From NCBI GenBank assembly GCA_019312705.1, contig JAFDCW010000573.1, positions 1 to 5,951 on the forward strand: a stretch of DNA of 5,951 nt, in the 5' to 3' direction. The notes under the pieces are model-generated. The model saw only the letters and a program-made list of their open reading frames with translations. It searched no databases and had not been told where the DNA came from. Source of the DNA: Deltaproteobacteria bacterium (GTDB lineage Bacteria; Myxococcota; Polyangia; Polyangiales; B10-G4). The position numbers and the translations under genes are program-made. Positions 1 through 5,814 of this stretch are shown one piece after another. Position 1 is the stretch's first letter. Each line of letters opens with the position of its first letter.

Positions 1-1
1 A

Positions 2-160
2 TCCGTTGTCGGTCCTCCGCCCCTCCCCGTCACCGAACCCATCGAATTACACCTCCCAGACCCCGTGGACCCGCTCCCCCTCGGCGTCGCGACCCCCGAG
101 TTGCCGCAGGAGCCCCAGGATCCCGAAGAGTCCGAAGAGTCCGAAGAGTCCGAAGAGTGA
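2..160 (+). CDS. C-terminal end of an unidentified plus-strand protein (5'-truncated by window edge)
   Basis: An open frame runs from the window edge to a TGA at 158-160, giving 52 codons of a protein whose start lies outside the window. The visible part is rich in proline (many PP, LP and DP pairs) and ends in an acidic tail in which the triplet SEE is repeated (PEE-SEE-SEE-SEE, then stop). Most codons end in G or C, as expected for coding DNA in this genome, and no competing gene is needed here. It faces the minus-strand gene at 231-878 with a 70-bp gap, so the two genes converge. No domain can be recognised. The tail looks disordered and may be a linker or surface segment. The alternative minus-strand reading of the same stretch gives a low-complexity LFG repeat and is less credible. 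I am fairly sure of the frame but cannot name the protein. Confidence 0.6.
   Translation, partial: SVVGPPPLPVTEPIELHLPDPVDPLPLGVATPELPQEPQDPEESEESEESEE
122..157 (+). repeat. 9-bp tandem repeat, four units (first unit one base different)
   Basis: Four consecutive 9-base units of the form TCCGAAGAG lie directly before the stop codon. The first unit starts with C instead of T and the other three are identical. In the coding frame each unit adds Ser-Glu-Glu (Pro-Glu-Glu for the first), so a gain or loss of units would keep the frame and only change the length of the acidic tail. Confidence 0.85.
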
Positions 161-169
161 CTCGGGGGC

Positions 170-187
170 GCCGTGAGCCTTCGCGGC
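170..187 (+). terminator. Weak hairpin in the convergent gap (possible terminator)
   Basis: A six-base-pair stem (GCCGTG / CGCGGC, one G-U pair) closes a six-base loop about ten bases after the stop of the plus-strand gene. It sits in the 70-bp gap between two converging genes, where a terminator is expected. There is no T-run on either side, so it is not a classical intrinsic terminator, and a stem this short could be chance in GC-rich DNA. Confidence 0.2.
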
Positions 188-230
188 ACGCTCGTCATCC
201 CCCGGCTCTTTCGTTCGCGCTCTGGCCAGT

Positions 231-878
231 CTAACTGCTCGTCCGCGAGGAGGAAGCAAACGCCCGCTCGGACAACCAGGGCACGATGCGCACCGCCCCG
301 AGCACGCCGTAGAGCACGGCGACGCCGACGACCGCCGTCCGTGGGGCGTAGGGGCCGAGGACGAGGTGGAGGACTACGAGCAAGAACGCGCCGTGGGCGA
401 CCCGATGCAAGGCCTTGAAGGCCCGGATGCGCAGGAAACGATTCATGCGGGGGAACGAGGTCAAAAAGAGCAGGCCCAGGATTGCCAGGGCCGCGAGTCC
501 CGCCCGGAGGAAGGGCCAGGTCACGACAGCCGGGAGGGCGCCGTCGAGGGGTCCCAGCAGACTGACGACGGCGTGGGCCGCGGCGAAGATGGCGGAGGCC
601 AGGCCGAGGGACCGGCGCAGGCGAGGAAGCGCCGTGACAGCGGGGTGGTGCTGGGCCTTCGGCAAACGTCGCAACAGTCGATGTGCGGGGGAGCACGTGA
701 GGGAGAGGAGGAGCGCACCGACTGCGCACCATCCCGTGCTGCGCGCGAGCAGATGCCAGTAAAGCGAGTCCCACGCGCCGGCTCCGTTCTCGGCGTAGGC
801 CACCGCAGCGGCGGCCGCCGCGGCTCCCGCCGCAAAGGTGATCCGGGTCGCAGACCACGGGTGGCGACGCTTCTTCAC
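231..878 (-). CDS. Ferric-reductase-like / MsrQ-like haem b membrane protein
   Basis: This 215-residue integral membrane protein has about six hydrophobic helices (roughly residues 11-30, 40-62, 90-110, 121-141, 155-175 and 182-202). The pattern fits the ferric reductase-like transmembrane domain, and MsrQ (YedZ) in particular. Signs are the RSTGW motif at the start of helix 2, the RRSLGL turn before helix 3, and histidines at 102, 158 and 171 placed to ligate haem b (His162 is a further nearby histidine). MsrQ passes electrons from the quinone pool or flavin to the periplasmic methionine sulfoxide reductase MsrP, but no msrP is next to this gene. The start is GTG, with GGAGG four bases upstream (883-887) inside the preceding gene. 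Start and stop overlap as GTGA, so translation is probably coupled to the di-haem cytochrome gene upstream, a likely redox partner. I am confident of the family but not of the exact MsrQ role. Confidence 0.8.
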   Translation of the reverse strand: MKKRRHPWSATRITFAAGAAAAAAAVAYAENGAGAWDSLYWHLLARSTGWCAVGALLLSLTCSPAHRLLRRLPKAQHHPAVTALPRLRRSLGLASAIFAAAHAVVSLLGPLDGALPAVVTWPFLRAGLAALAILGLLFLTSFPRMNRFLRIRAFKALHRVAHGAFLLVVLHLVLGPYAPRTAVVGVAVLYGVLGAVRIVPWLSERAFASSSRTSS

Positions 879-3121
879 AGGGCCTCCAAGAAGAAGATGA
901 GGTCGGACAACTCCGTGTCGTCGAGGGCCCGGGTATTGCCGTGGCGGTTGTCGCGGTTCTCATCCCGGAGCACCGCCTCGAGGGAAGCGGCGCGGCCGTC
1001 CATCAGGAAGGGGCCGCCGCGGCCCACGGTGAGCAGCGAGGGCACGTCGAGGGACGTGTCGGCGCCGAGCACTTCCGAGCGCCCCGGGAAGAGAGCCCCG
1101 AGGGGGCTCTGGCTGAGGTTGGTGAAGGCGGGAAAGGAGTGGCACGTGGGGCACCCGGCGCCGACGAAAGCATCGACGCCGCGGCGTTCCCGGCCCGTGT
1201 CCCGGTCCTGATCGACGAAGAGCGCGCGGCTCGGTTCCCGGGGCAGGGCCTCGACGTAGGCCTCGAGGGTCTCCGGGCGCCCCGGGCGTGTACGCCGGTA
1301 GCCGCGGAAGAGGGTCTCGGCGAGGTGGTTCAGGTCGCGGAGCCGAGGATAGCTTCCGTCCCGAAGAAACGGCGCCGTGCCGGCGAGGCCCCGGGCCGAT
1401 AGGGTCGGCCCCAAGCGTCGCCCTCCGATGTTGCGCATTACGCGGTCGGTGCCGCCGCCGGGGTGGCAGCTCTGGCAGGCGATGCCCGCGCGGGTGCCCT
1501 CGTAGAAGGAGCGCTCTCCCATTCGCCTCTTGAGGGCTTCGGGGGCCTCGGCGAGCAGCTCCTGGTCATCGGGGGCGAGGGCGACGAGGGTGCGCAGCTC
1601 GTTCGACGCCGTGAAGACCCCGATGCGCCCGTCGCTGGGGGAGGTGACCGCGAAGGAGCCGTCCGAAAAGGTCGCGACGCCGTGGGGAGCGGAGAGGGGG
1701 ATGTCGGCGGTGGCCAGGACGTCGCGCCTCGGGTCCCCAGCGCCGCGGAGAAGGGCCACCTCGTCGCTTCCGGCGAAAGCGACGCGCACGGCGCCGCCGG
1801 CGAGCGCGTCGACCCCGAGGGGGGACAGACCGCTGTCGACGTCGCCGGCGCTGCCCTGGCGAGGGGTGCGCAGGGCGGTCCGGGTCTGGTCGACGACCGC
1901 GAAGCTTGCGAGATCGACGGTGAGCAACTGGTCCTGCACGAAGTGGTTGCCAAAGTGCCGCTCGCCATCGCCGCGGTAGTCGGTCGTGACGGCGATGGCT
2001 CGCCCCACCTCCGAGTCGACGGTGAGTGAGATCGCCGGGCGGCCGAGGTCGAGGCGGCTCACCCGCCGGCGTCCGCCCTCAAAGACCCATTTCTCGAGGG
2101 TCGCCGCGCCCCGCGAAGAGACGATGAGGGTTTCGGCATTCGCACCGAACGCGATCCAGTCCGCGTCCCCCGCCACGAACTCGCGCACGGACCTCGCGGC
2201 CGCGTCGACCACGAATACCCCTGGGTCCTTTCCGCCGACCACCACCGCCAGCGTGGATCCGTCCGACGACGCAGCGAGGTGGCCTTGGTGCGGCAGGACG
2301 GGCACGCGCCCGAGCGTTTCACCCGTCTCGACGGCGATGACCAGAACGTCCGGACTGAAACGATGGCTTACCGCGATGCGGTGGTCGTCGAGGAAGACAC
2401 AGTCCGCCGGGCCATCGTCGACCGTGACTCGGCGCACCAGGCCCTCGCGGTTCACGACGATGACCTCGTCGCTCTCTTCGCTCGTCGTCGCCGCAAGCAA
2501 ACGGCTCGGTGATGCCCGCAGCCACCGCGGGTGGGGTAGGGGCCGCACGTGTCGGATTTCCCGTTCGGTGGTCGCCCCGTCGACGGTGAGCAACGCTTGC
2601 ACCGGTCCGTCCGTGGCGCTCGCCTCACCGTGGCGCCGGGGGTCGTAGCGCACGCGGAAGAGCCCGTGGCCAAGGGCGGTCCCGTCGATCGGGCGCGCAT
2701 CGGGGCCGAGCTGCAGGGAGGCCGATGCGGCTCCTGGGGCGTGCACATAGAAGAGCTGCGGGTGGTCCGAGAAGACCATGCGCGGGAAGACCGCCGGGGT
2801 GCGCTCGAGGTGGTAGCGCTCGGCGCTCCGAGAGAGGATTCCGGTCAGCGTCTCGACTTCGACCAGGGCGCCGTAGCGGGCCCAGAGGGTGCGCGCCGGC
2901 AGGACGAGCATGGCCGCGACCAAGGCGACCAGCACCACCCGGTTGACCTGAAAGTCGAGGGCATCGCGCCTCCAGACCAAGAGCCCGTTCACCAGAGCCC
3001 ACGAGAGCAGATACGCCGCCGCGGCGGCCCACAGAGCTGGCTCCGGGGAGAGCGCCCAAAGGACGACAGCGAGGATGACGATCACCGCCTGGCGGGGCAC
3101 GACCGGGAGGTTACCCCCCAC
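875..3121 (-). CDS. Membrane-anchored beta-propeller protein with two c-type haem sites (di-haem cytochrome c peroxidase/MauG-like C-terminus)
   Basis: This 748-residue protein appears to have three parts. Residues 11-80 hold about three hydrophobic helices (near 11-24, 28-50 and 60-79). Residues about 195-515 hold repeated short beta-strand units of the YVTN/lactonase propeller kind, for example 'HLAASSDGSTLAVVV' and 'GVATFSDGSFAVTS'. Residues 530-748 carry two haem-attachment motifs, CQSCH (549-553) and CPTCH (657-661). Each is followed by a segment like those after the haems of the MauG/cytochrome c peroxidase family: 'TAPFLRDGSYPRLRDL' near 582-597 and 'GGPFLMDGRAASLEAVL' near 702-718. 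Met707 is a candidate axial ligand; in the first segment the same position is Arg587. The haem domain should lie in the periplasm. The GTG at 3121 gives the longest form; GTG at 3100, preceded by a G-rich run, is possible. The gene overlaps the ferric-reductase-like gene by four bases. Function and substrate are unknown, but electron transfer or peroxidase-like chemistry is the reasonable inference. Confidence 0.8.
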   Translation of the reverse strand: MGGNLPVVPRQAVIVILAVVLWALSPEPALWAAAAAYLLSWALVNGLLVWRRDALDFQVNRVVLVALVAAMLVLPARTLWARYGALVEVETLTGILSRSAERYHLERTPAVFPRMVFSDHPQLFYVHAPGAASASLQLGPDARPIDGTALGHGLFRVRYDPRRHGEASATDGPVQALLTVDGATTEREIRHVRPLPHPRWLRASPSRLLAATTSEESDEVIVVNREGLVRRVTVDDGPADCVFLDDHRIAVSHRFSPDVLVIAVETGETLGRVPVLPHQGHLAASSDGSTLAVVVGGKDPGVFVVDAAARSVREFVAGDADWIAFGANAETLIVSSRGAATLEKWVFEGGRRRVSRLDLGRPAISLTVDSEVGRAIAVTTDYRGDGERHFGNHFVQDQLLTVDLASFAVVDQTRTALRTPRQGSAGDVDSGLSPLGVDALAGGAVRVAFAGSDEVALLRGAGDPRRDVLATADIPLSAPHGVATFSDGSFAVTSPSDGRIGVFTASNELRTLVALAPDDQELLAEAPEALKRRMGERSFYEGTRAGIACQSCHPGGGTDRVMRNIGGRRLGPTLSARGLAGTAPFLRDGSYPRLRDLNHLAETLFRGYRRTRPGRPETLEAYVEALPREPSRALFVDQDRDTGRERRGVDAFVGAGCPTCHSFPAFTNLSQSPLGALFPGRSEVLGADTSLDVPSLLTVGRGGPFLMDGRAASLEAVLRDENRDNRHGNTRALDDTELSDLIFFLEAL
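883..887 (-). promoter_or_regulatory. Ribosome binding site for the overlapping ferric-reductase-like gene
   Basis: GGAGG on the minus strand lies four bases before the GTG at 878, inside the last codons of the cytochrome gene. It supports this GTG as the true start and supports reinitiation or coupled translation across the four-base overlap. Confidence 0.65.
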
Positions 3122-3188
3122 TCACCATCCAATGTCGTTCAATTGCGTCAGTCGCCGAGCGCGCCCCCCGGGGCCAACGGTAAGACAA

Positions 3189-4763
3189 TTAGGCAACCTC
3201 GCGTCCCCAAAACCCCAGCGGACTCGTTTGGGCCAATCGCGTGCACGTGCGCCGGATGGCGTGCGTGGGCGCGATTGGCGTCAGACCGCGATGGGCAGGG
3301 CCATCCTCCGCACTCCGGGGCGAACCTCCATCGACTCCTCGAAGGCATCCCCGGGAGGTCCCCAAAACTCGACCAGTGACGGGCCGTCTTTCGAGGCTGG
3401 TCGTTTGGCCAGGAACTCCCGGACCTCGTGGAACCAGACGCGGCGCCCCATCTGGTAGTACCAGCGCATCGCGTGGCGGATCCGCGGGTCGGGGTGGGTG
3501 AGCACGCGCCACAGGGCCCGGGGGCGCATCTGGGCCGCCACTTCGATGAGTTTGACGCAGGCGAAGAGCTGCCAGGGCTCCATGTGCCGTGTCGTGAGCA
3601 CCTGATGCTTGTAGTCCCACTTTCTTCGGTCCTCTTCCATGACCTCGCGCTGGCCGTTCTGGCGGAAGAACGGAGTCCACCGATGGGGGGTCACGTAGAG
3701 GGCCTGGATCTGGTCGGGGTCGTAGGAAAGCAACTGCCGGAGACCACGCACCAGGTCGCCCTCGGTCTCTTCGAAGAAGCCCACGACCCAGGTCGCCATC
3801 GAGAGGATGCCGTGCTCGCGCAGTAGCCGAATCGCCTCGCGGTCCTTGGTGGTGGTGCCGCCCTTGCGAATCTGGGCGAGGGTCGCCTCGTCGGTGTTCT
3901 CCATGCCCAGGAGAAAGCACGATGTCACCGGCGCGCGTGGACCCGACCAGGGTGGGGCGCACACCCTCGGCGATCAGTGCTTCGAGGAACGCGCGCCAGG
4001 CGGGCCTCGACGTCGTGGGGTTCTCGTCGGCGAAGTTGAAGACTTCGACGCCGTGGTCCCGGTGCAGGCGGGCGATTTCAGCGGCGAACTTCACCGGGTC
4101 GCGATGTCGCCAACGCGTCCAGAAGCCTCTCTGCCCGCAGTAGTTGCACTGGTGCGGGCAGCCCCGGGAGAACTGCACGACGACCGCGCGTTTGCCGCCC
4201 CAGTAGCTGTACCGCCGGTGGTCGATCAACTCCCACCCCACGCGGTACTCGTCGAGGTCTGAGATGATCGGCGAAGCGGCGGTGGCCCGGGGTCGGCCGT
4301 CGACGCGGTAGGCGATGCCGGCAATATTCGACAGGGGGGTCTCCCGTTCGAGGGCTGCGATGAGCTTCGCCGTCGTGCGCTCCCCCTCCCCGCGCACGAC
4401 GACGTCGATCTGCGGCTGCTCCTCGAGGATCTCCCGCCAGTGATAGGTCGGAAAGACTCCCCCGTAGACGATGCGCGCGCTGGGCAGCCGCGCCCGAAGT
4501 CGCCGGGTGAGCAGCGCCACCGTCTCGTGGGCCGACGTCGAACCGGAGTGGCCCAGAAGGACCACGTCTGGCCGCCGTTGGGCCGCACGCCTCACGATTT
4601 CATCGATGGACAGCGGCCCAAACTCGGCGTCGACGAGCTCCACCTCGTGCCCCCCATCGACGAGGGGCCCGCCGATCGAGAGCAGTCCGAGGGGCGGCAG
4701 GTGATCATCGGGGATCCGGCTACCGATGGCGGTGTGGGGCGGGTTGATCAGCAATACGCGCAA
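3189..4763 (-). CDS. 5' fragment as literally translated: B12 and iron-sulfur part with an out-of-frame tail
   Basis: If the sequence is correct as given, translation from the TTG at 4763 yields 282 genuine residues (B12-type domain plus the start of the radical SAM barrel with CxxxCxxC). It then runs about 240 residues in the wrong frame, rich in Arg, Pro, Gly and His, to a stop at 3189-3191. That tail has no family resemblance and should not be annotated as a domain. It stays open only because GC-rich DNA has few stop codons. The product would lack the second half of the barrel and is unlikely to be active. Confidence 0.5.
   Translation of the reverse strand: MRVLLINPPHTAIGSRIPDDHLPPLGLLSIGGPLVDGGHEVELVDAEFGPLSIDEIVRRAAQRRPDVVLLGHSGSTSAHETVALLTRRLRARLPSARIVYGGVFPTYHWREILEEQPQIDVVVRGEGERTTAKLIAALERETPLSNIAGIAYRVDGRPRATAASPIISDLDEYRVGWELIDHRRYSYWGGKRAVVVQFSRGCPHQCNYCGQRGFWTRWRHRDPVKFAAEIARLHRDHGVEVFNFADENPTTSRPAWRAFLEALIAEGVRPTLVGSTRAGDIVLSPGHGEHRRGDPRPDSQGRHHHQGPRGDSATARARHPLDGDLGRGLLRRDRGRPGAWSPAVAFLRPRPDPGPLRDPPSVDSVLPPERPARGHGRGPKKVGLQASGAHDTAHGALAALRLRQTHRSGGPDAPPGPVARAHPPRPADPPRDALVLPDGAPRLVPRGPGVPGQTTSLERRPVTGRVLGTSRGCLRGVDGGSPRSAEDGPAHRGLTPIAPTHAIRRTCTRLAQTSPLGFWGREVA
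3232..3279. repeat. 48-nt imperfect inverted repeat just after the radical SAM gene
   Basis: The arms are 22 nt each around a four-base centre (GGAT on the plus strand). The outer ten bases, GCCAATCGCG and CGCGATTGGC, match perfectly. Inner blocks CACG/CGTG and CGCC/GGCG also pair, separated by two 2-base mismatched steps. The dyad begins one base after the stop codon of the minus-strand radical SAM gene. Read as plus-strand RNA, three of the four mismatched positions become G-U pairs, leaving only one G-G mismatch; read as minus-strand RNA they stay unpaired. No T-run follows in either direction. It may be a factor-assisted terminator, an mRNA 3' stabilising stem, a protein-binding dyad or a member of a dispersed palindromic repeat family. 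Confidence 0.7.
3281..3964 (-). CDS. 3' fragment: C-terminal half of the BchE-like radical SAM protein
   Basis: This frame can be opened at an ATA- or GTG-independent ATG-like position only upstream of the break, so its first 15 or so residues (to 'TSC') are out-of-frame shadow. Genuine family sequence starts at 'FLLGMENTDEA' (from 3916). It holds the late barrel strands and the C-terminal region ending 'HAMRWYYQMGRRVWFHEV...RRMALPIAV', with TGA at 3281-3283. No ribosome binding site for separate expression is evident. It is best read as the continuation of the gene starting at 4763. Confidence 0.5.
   Translation of the reverse strand: MCAPPWSGPRAPVTSCFLLGMENTDEATLAQIRKGGTTTKDREAIRLLREHGILSMATWVVGFFEETEGDLVRGLRQLLSYDPDQIQALYVTPHRWTPFFRQNGQREVMEEDRRKWDYKHQVLTTRHMEPWQLFACVKLIEVAAQMRPRALWRVLTHPDPRIRHAMRWYYQMGRRVWFHEVREFLAKRPASKDGPSLVEFWGPPGDAFEESMEVRPGVRRMALPIAV
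3281..4763 (-). pseudogene. BchE-like cobalamin-binding radical SAM protein, interrupted by an internal deletion with frameshift
   Basis: Two frames together spell one protein of the B12-binding radical SAM family close to BchE (anaerobic Mg-protoporphyrin IX monomethyl ester cyclase, which forms ring E of bacteriochlorophyll). The N-terminal B12-type domain (about residues 1-150, opening 'RVLLINPP') is followed by the [4Fe-4S] motif C202-x3-C206-x2-C209. The C-terminal part has 'LLGMENTDEAT', 'ATWVVGFFEET' and a 'DPDQIQALYVTPHRWTP' segment that I associate with BchE-like sequences. The first frame carries 282 residues to Val at 3918-3920; the second resumes at Phe 3914-3916 and gives 211 more. 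About 16 residues normally lying between are absent, so the intact protein would be near 509. The TTG start at 4763 follows AGGAGG (4769-4774) by five bases and places the first residue where the family begins. BchE-like proteins also occur in non-phototrophs, where their role is uncertain, and no other bch gene is present here. The break could be real or an assembly error. Confidence 0.75.
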
Positions 4764-4768
4764 GAGAA

Positions 4769-4774
4769 CCTCCT
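4769..4774 (-). promoter_or_regulatory. Strong ribosome binding site deciding a TTG start
   Basis: AGGAGG on the minus strand lies five bases before TTG at 4763-4761. This site decides the start of the radical SAM gene. It gives a protein opening M-R-V-L-L-I-N-P-P, the normal N-terminus for this family. The ATG 93 bases further upstream (4856) would add 31 residues of Arg/Gly/Ser-rich sequence that does not look like the family. Confidence 0.8.
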
Positions 4775-4825
4775 GCCATCGTCTTGAGCCACCCACGCCA
4801 CCTCTGCCCGACTCGCTGTGGTGAG

Positions 4826-4854
4826 CGGCCTCAGGCCGGAGGCGAGCGGTCGCC
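4826..4854. other. Two small adjacent hairpins in the gap between acyltransferase and radical SAM genes
   Basis: The 117-bp gap contains two short perfect stems: CGGCC-TCA-GGCCG (4826-4838) and GGCGA-GCGG-TCGCC (4841-4854). Neither has a T-run. They follow the acyltransferase stop by some 27 bases in the direction of transcription and precede the ribosome binding site at 4769-4774 by about 50 bases. They could act as weak termination or intercistronic structure, or be chance in GC-rich DNA. Confidence 0.25.
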
Positions 4855-4880
4855 ATGCCGAAGCGAGGGGACGGTGCGCA

Positions 4881-5696
4881 TCAGCGGCCCGGGGACGGGG
4901 TCTGGCCTTCGGTCAGCACCGGTGCGGCGGACTTCAGCTCCTCCGTGTACCGCGCCCGGCGCTCTTCGAACATGCGGTGCACACGGCTTCGCAGCTTCGC
5001 GGGTTCGAGGTCTTCGGCGGCGCAGTCGATGAAGGGCAGCCACTCGAAGGTGTAGGTCATCCTCTCCGTGGGCAGCATCGAGCCGCGAAGCAGGAAGGGC
5101 TTGTCGGTGGCGATGAAGAGGGGCACGACGGGGACTCGGGCCCGCGTCGCGACCTCGAAGGGTCCGCGGTGGAAGCGCAGGAGCTTGCCGTGGGGCTCCC
5201 GAGTGCCCTCGGGGAAGGTGATGAGGGACCTTCCGAGCTTCAGCTGGGCGACCATGCGCTCGAGGGAAGGCTCGAAGTCGCCGTCGTCCTCGGGCAGCCC
5301 CGCGGCGGGGATGTAGTGGGTCATGCGCGTGACGAAGCGCAGGGTCCAGGACCGGTACCAGCTCGCCTTCACCACCGTGAGCAGCCGAAACCAGCCCATG
5401 CAGAAGATGACGTCCAGCAGCGTCGGGTGGCTCGCGACCACCACGAACGCCCGGTCCTTCGGCAGGTCCGGCGGCAATGGGATGCGTTCGTAGTCGATGA
5501 GGTGCCAGAACTTCAGCCAGCCCAGGAAGAGCGGATACGAAGTGGCGAGGGCCCAGGTAGAGAAGCTGCGTTGTCGCTCGCGGCTGAAGGTGACGAGGGC
5601 GATGAGGGGAAAGAACAAGAGGCTCAGCGTGATGCCCGAGGAAAAGAACATCAGGATCGAAAACGCGGCCAGGGTCTTTCTGAACCAGATAGGCAT
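4881..5696 (-). CDS. PlsC-type lysophospholipid / 1-acylglycerol-3-phosphate acyltransferase family protein
   Basis: This 271-residue membrane-associated acyltransferase has a hydrophobic N-terminal anchor (about residues 11-37). The catalytic HX4D motif is HPTLLD (His90, Asp95). The phosphate-binding motif is FPEGTR (161-166), followed by the proline-containing strand VPVVPLFI (188-195). These are the defining blocks of the family that moves an acyl chain from acyl-CoA or acyl-ACP to a lysophospholipid or similar acceptor at the inner membrane. The natural acceptor cannot be told from sequence; the closest flavour to my eye is the set of PlsC-like enzymes found in lipid or aryl-polyene clusters, but none of the other genes of such a cluster is present. 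The ATG at 5696 was chosen because it starts directly before the membrane anchor. ATG at 5780 would add 28 Arg- and Ala-rich residues. Neither has a good ribosome site. A lipoprotein gene diverges upstream. Confidence 0.88.
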   Translation of the reverse strand: MPIWFRKTLAAFSILMFFSSGITLSLLFFPLIALVTFSRERQRSFSTWALATSYPLFLGWLKFWHLIDYERIPLPPDLPKDRAFVVVASHPTLLDVIFCMGWFRLLTVVKASWYRSWTLRFVTRMTHYIPAAGLPEDDGDFEPSLERMVAQLKLGRSLITFPEGTREPHGKLLRFHRGPFEVATRARVPVVPLFIATDKPFLLRGSMLPTERMTYTFEWLPFIDCAAEDLEPAKLRSRVHRMFEERRARYTEELKSAAPVLTEGQTPSPGR

Positions 5697-5802
5697 GGGA
5701 ATCGCGAAGTGCGCTCTAGCACGAACCCGCCGCGATGCCTTTGATCGACGGCGCGATAGTGACGGTGCGGCCCCTCCCATGGTTCACTGGTGCTTCGACT
5801 TT

Positions 5803-5808
5803 GGGGGA
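5803..5808 (+). promoter_or_regulatory. Ribosome binding site of the lipoprotein gene
   Basis: GGGGGA lies six bases before ATG 5815, supporting that start. In the 118-bp divergent gap (5697-5814) I could not find a convincing -35/-10 pair for either gene. Confidence 0.6.
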
Positions 5809-5814
5809 TTGAAA

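Noticed and set aside
47..259. Minus-strand ORF of 70 residues with an LFGLFG repeat
   Set aside because: It is the antisense of the tandem repeat in the plus-strand gene end, overlaps the 3' end of the haem membrane protein gene, and has no ribosome site or family likeness.
366..1211. Long plus-strand ORF (281 codons)
   Set aside because: It is antisense to the MsrQ-like gene and the end of the cytochrome gene; composition is E/G/R-rich shadow and the real genes on the other strand have clear motifs.
1463..3379. Several long plus-strand ORFs antisense to the cytochrome gene
   Set aside because: They mirror the minus-strand coding frame in GC-rich DNA, overlap each other, and show no recognisable domain.
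3900..3970. Programmed ribosomal frameshifting as the explanation of the radical SAM break
   Set aside because: No slippery heptamer is visible at the junction, and a frameshift alone would still leave the product without about 16 barrel residues.
4764..4856. Upstream ATG start (4856) for the radical SAM protein
   Set aside because: The added 31 residues do not look like the family, and the TTG at 4763 has an AGGAGG site at good spacing.
4818..5744. Plus-strand ORF of 308 codons
   Set aside because: It is antisense to the acyltransferase, which carries HX4D and FPEGTR motifs. The antisense protein is a low-complexity E/G/R-rich sequence.
5697..5814. Sigma-70-like promoter elements in the divergent gap, such as TTGATC at 5741
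   Set aside because: No matching -10 box lies at 16-18 bases from it, so I do not call a promoter.
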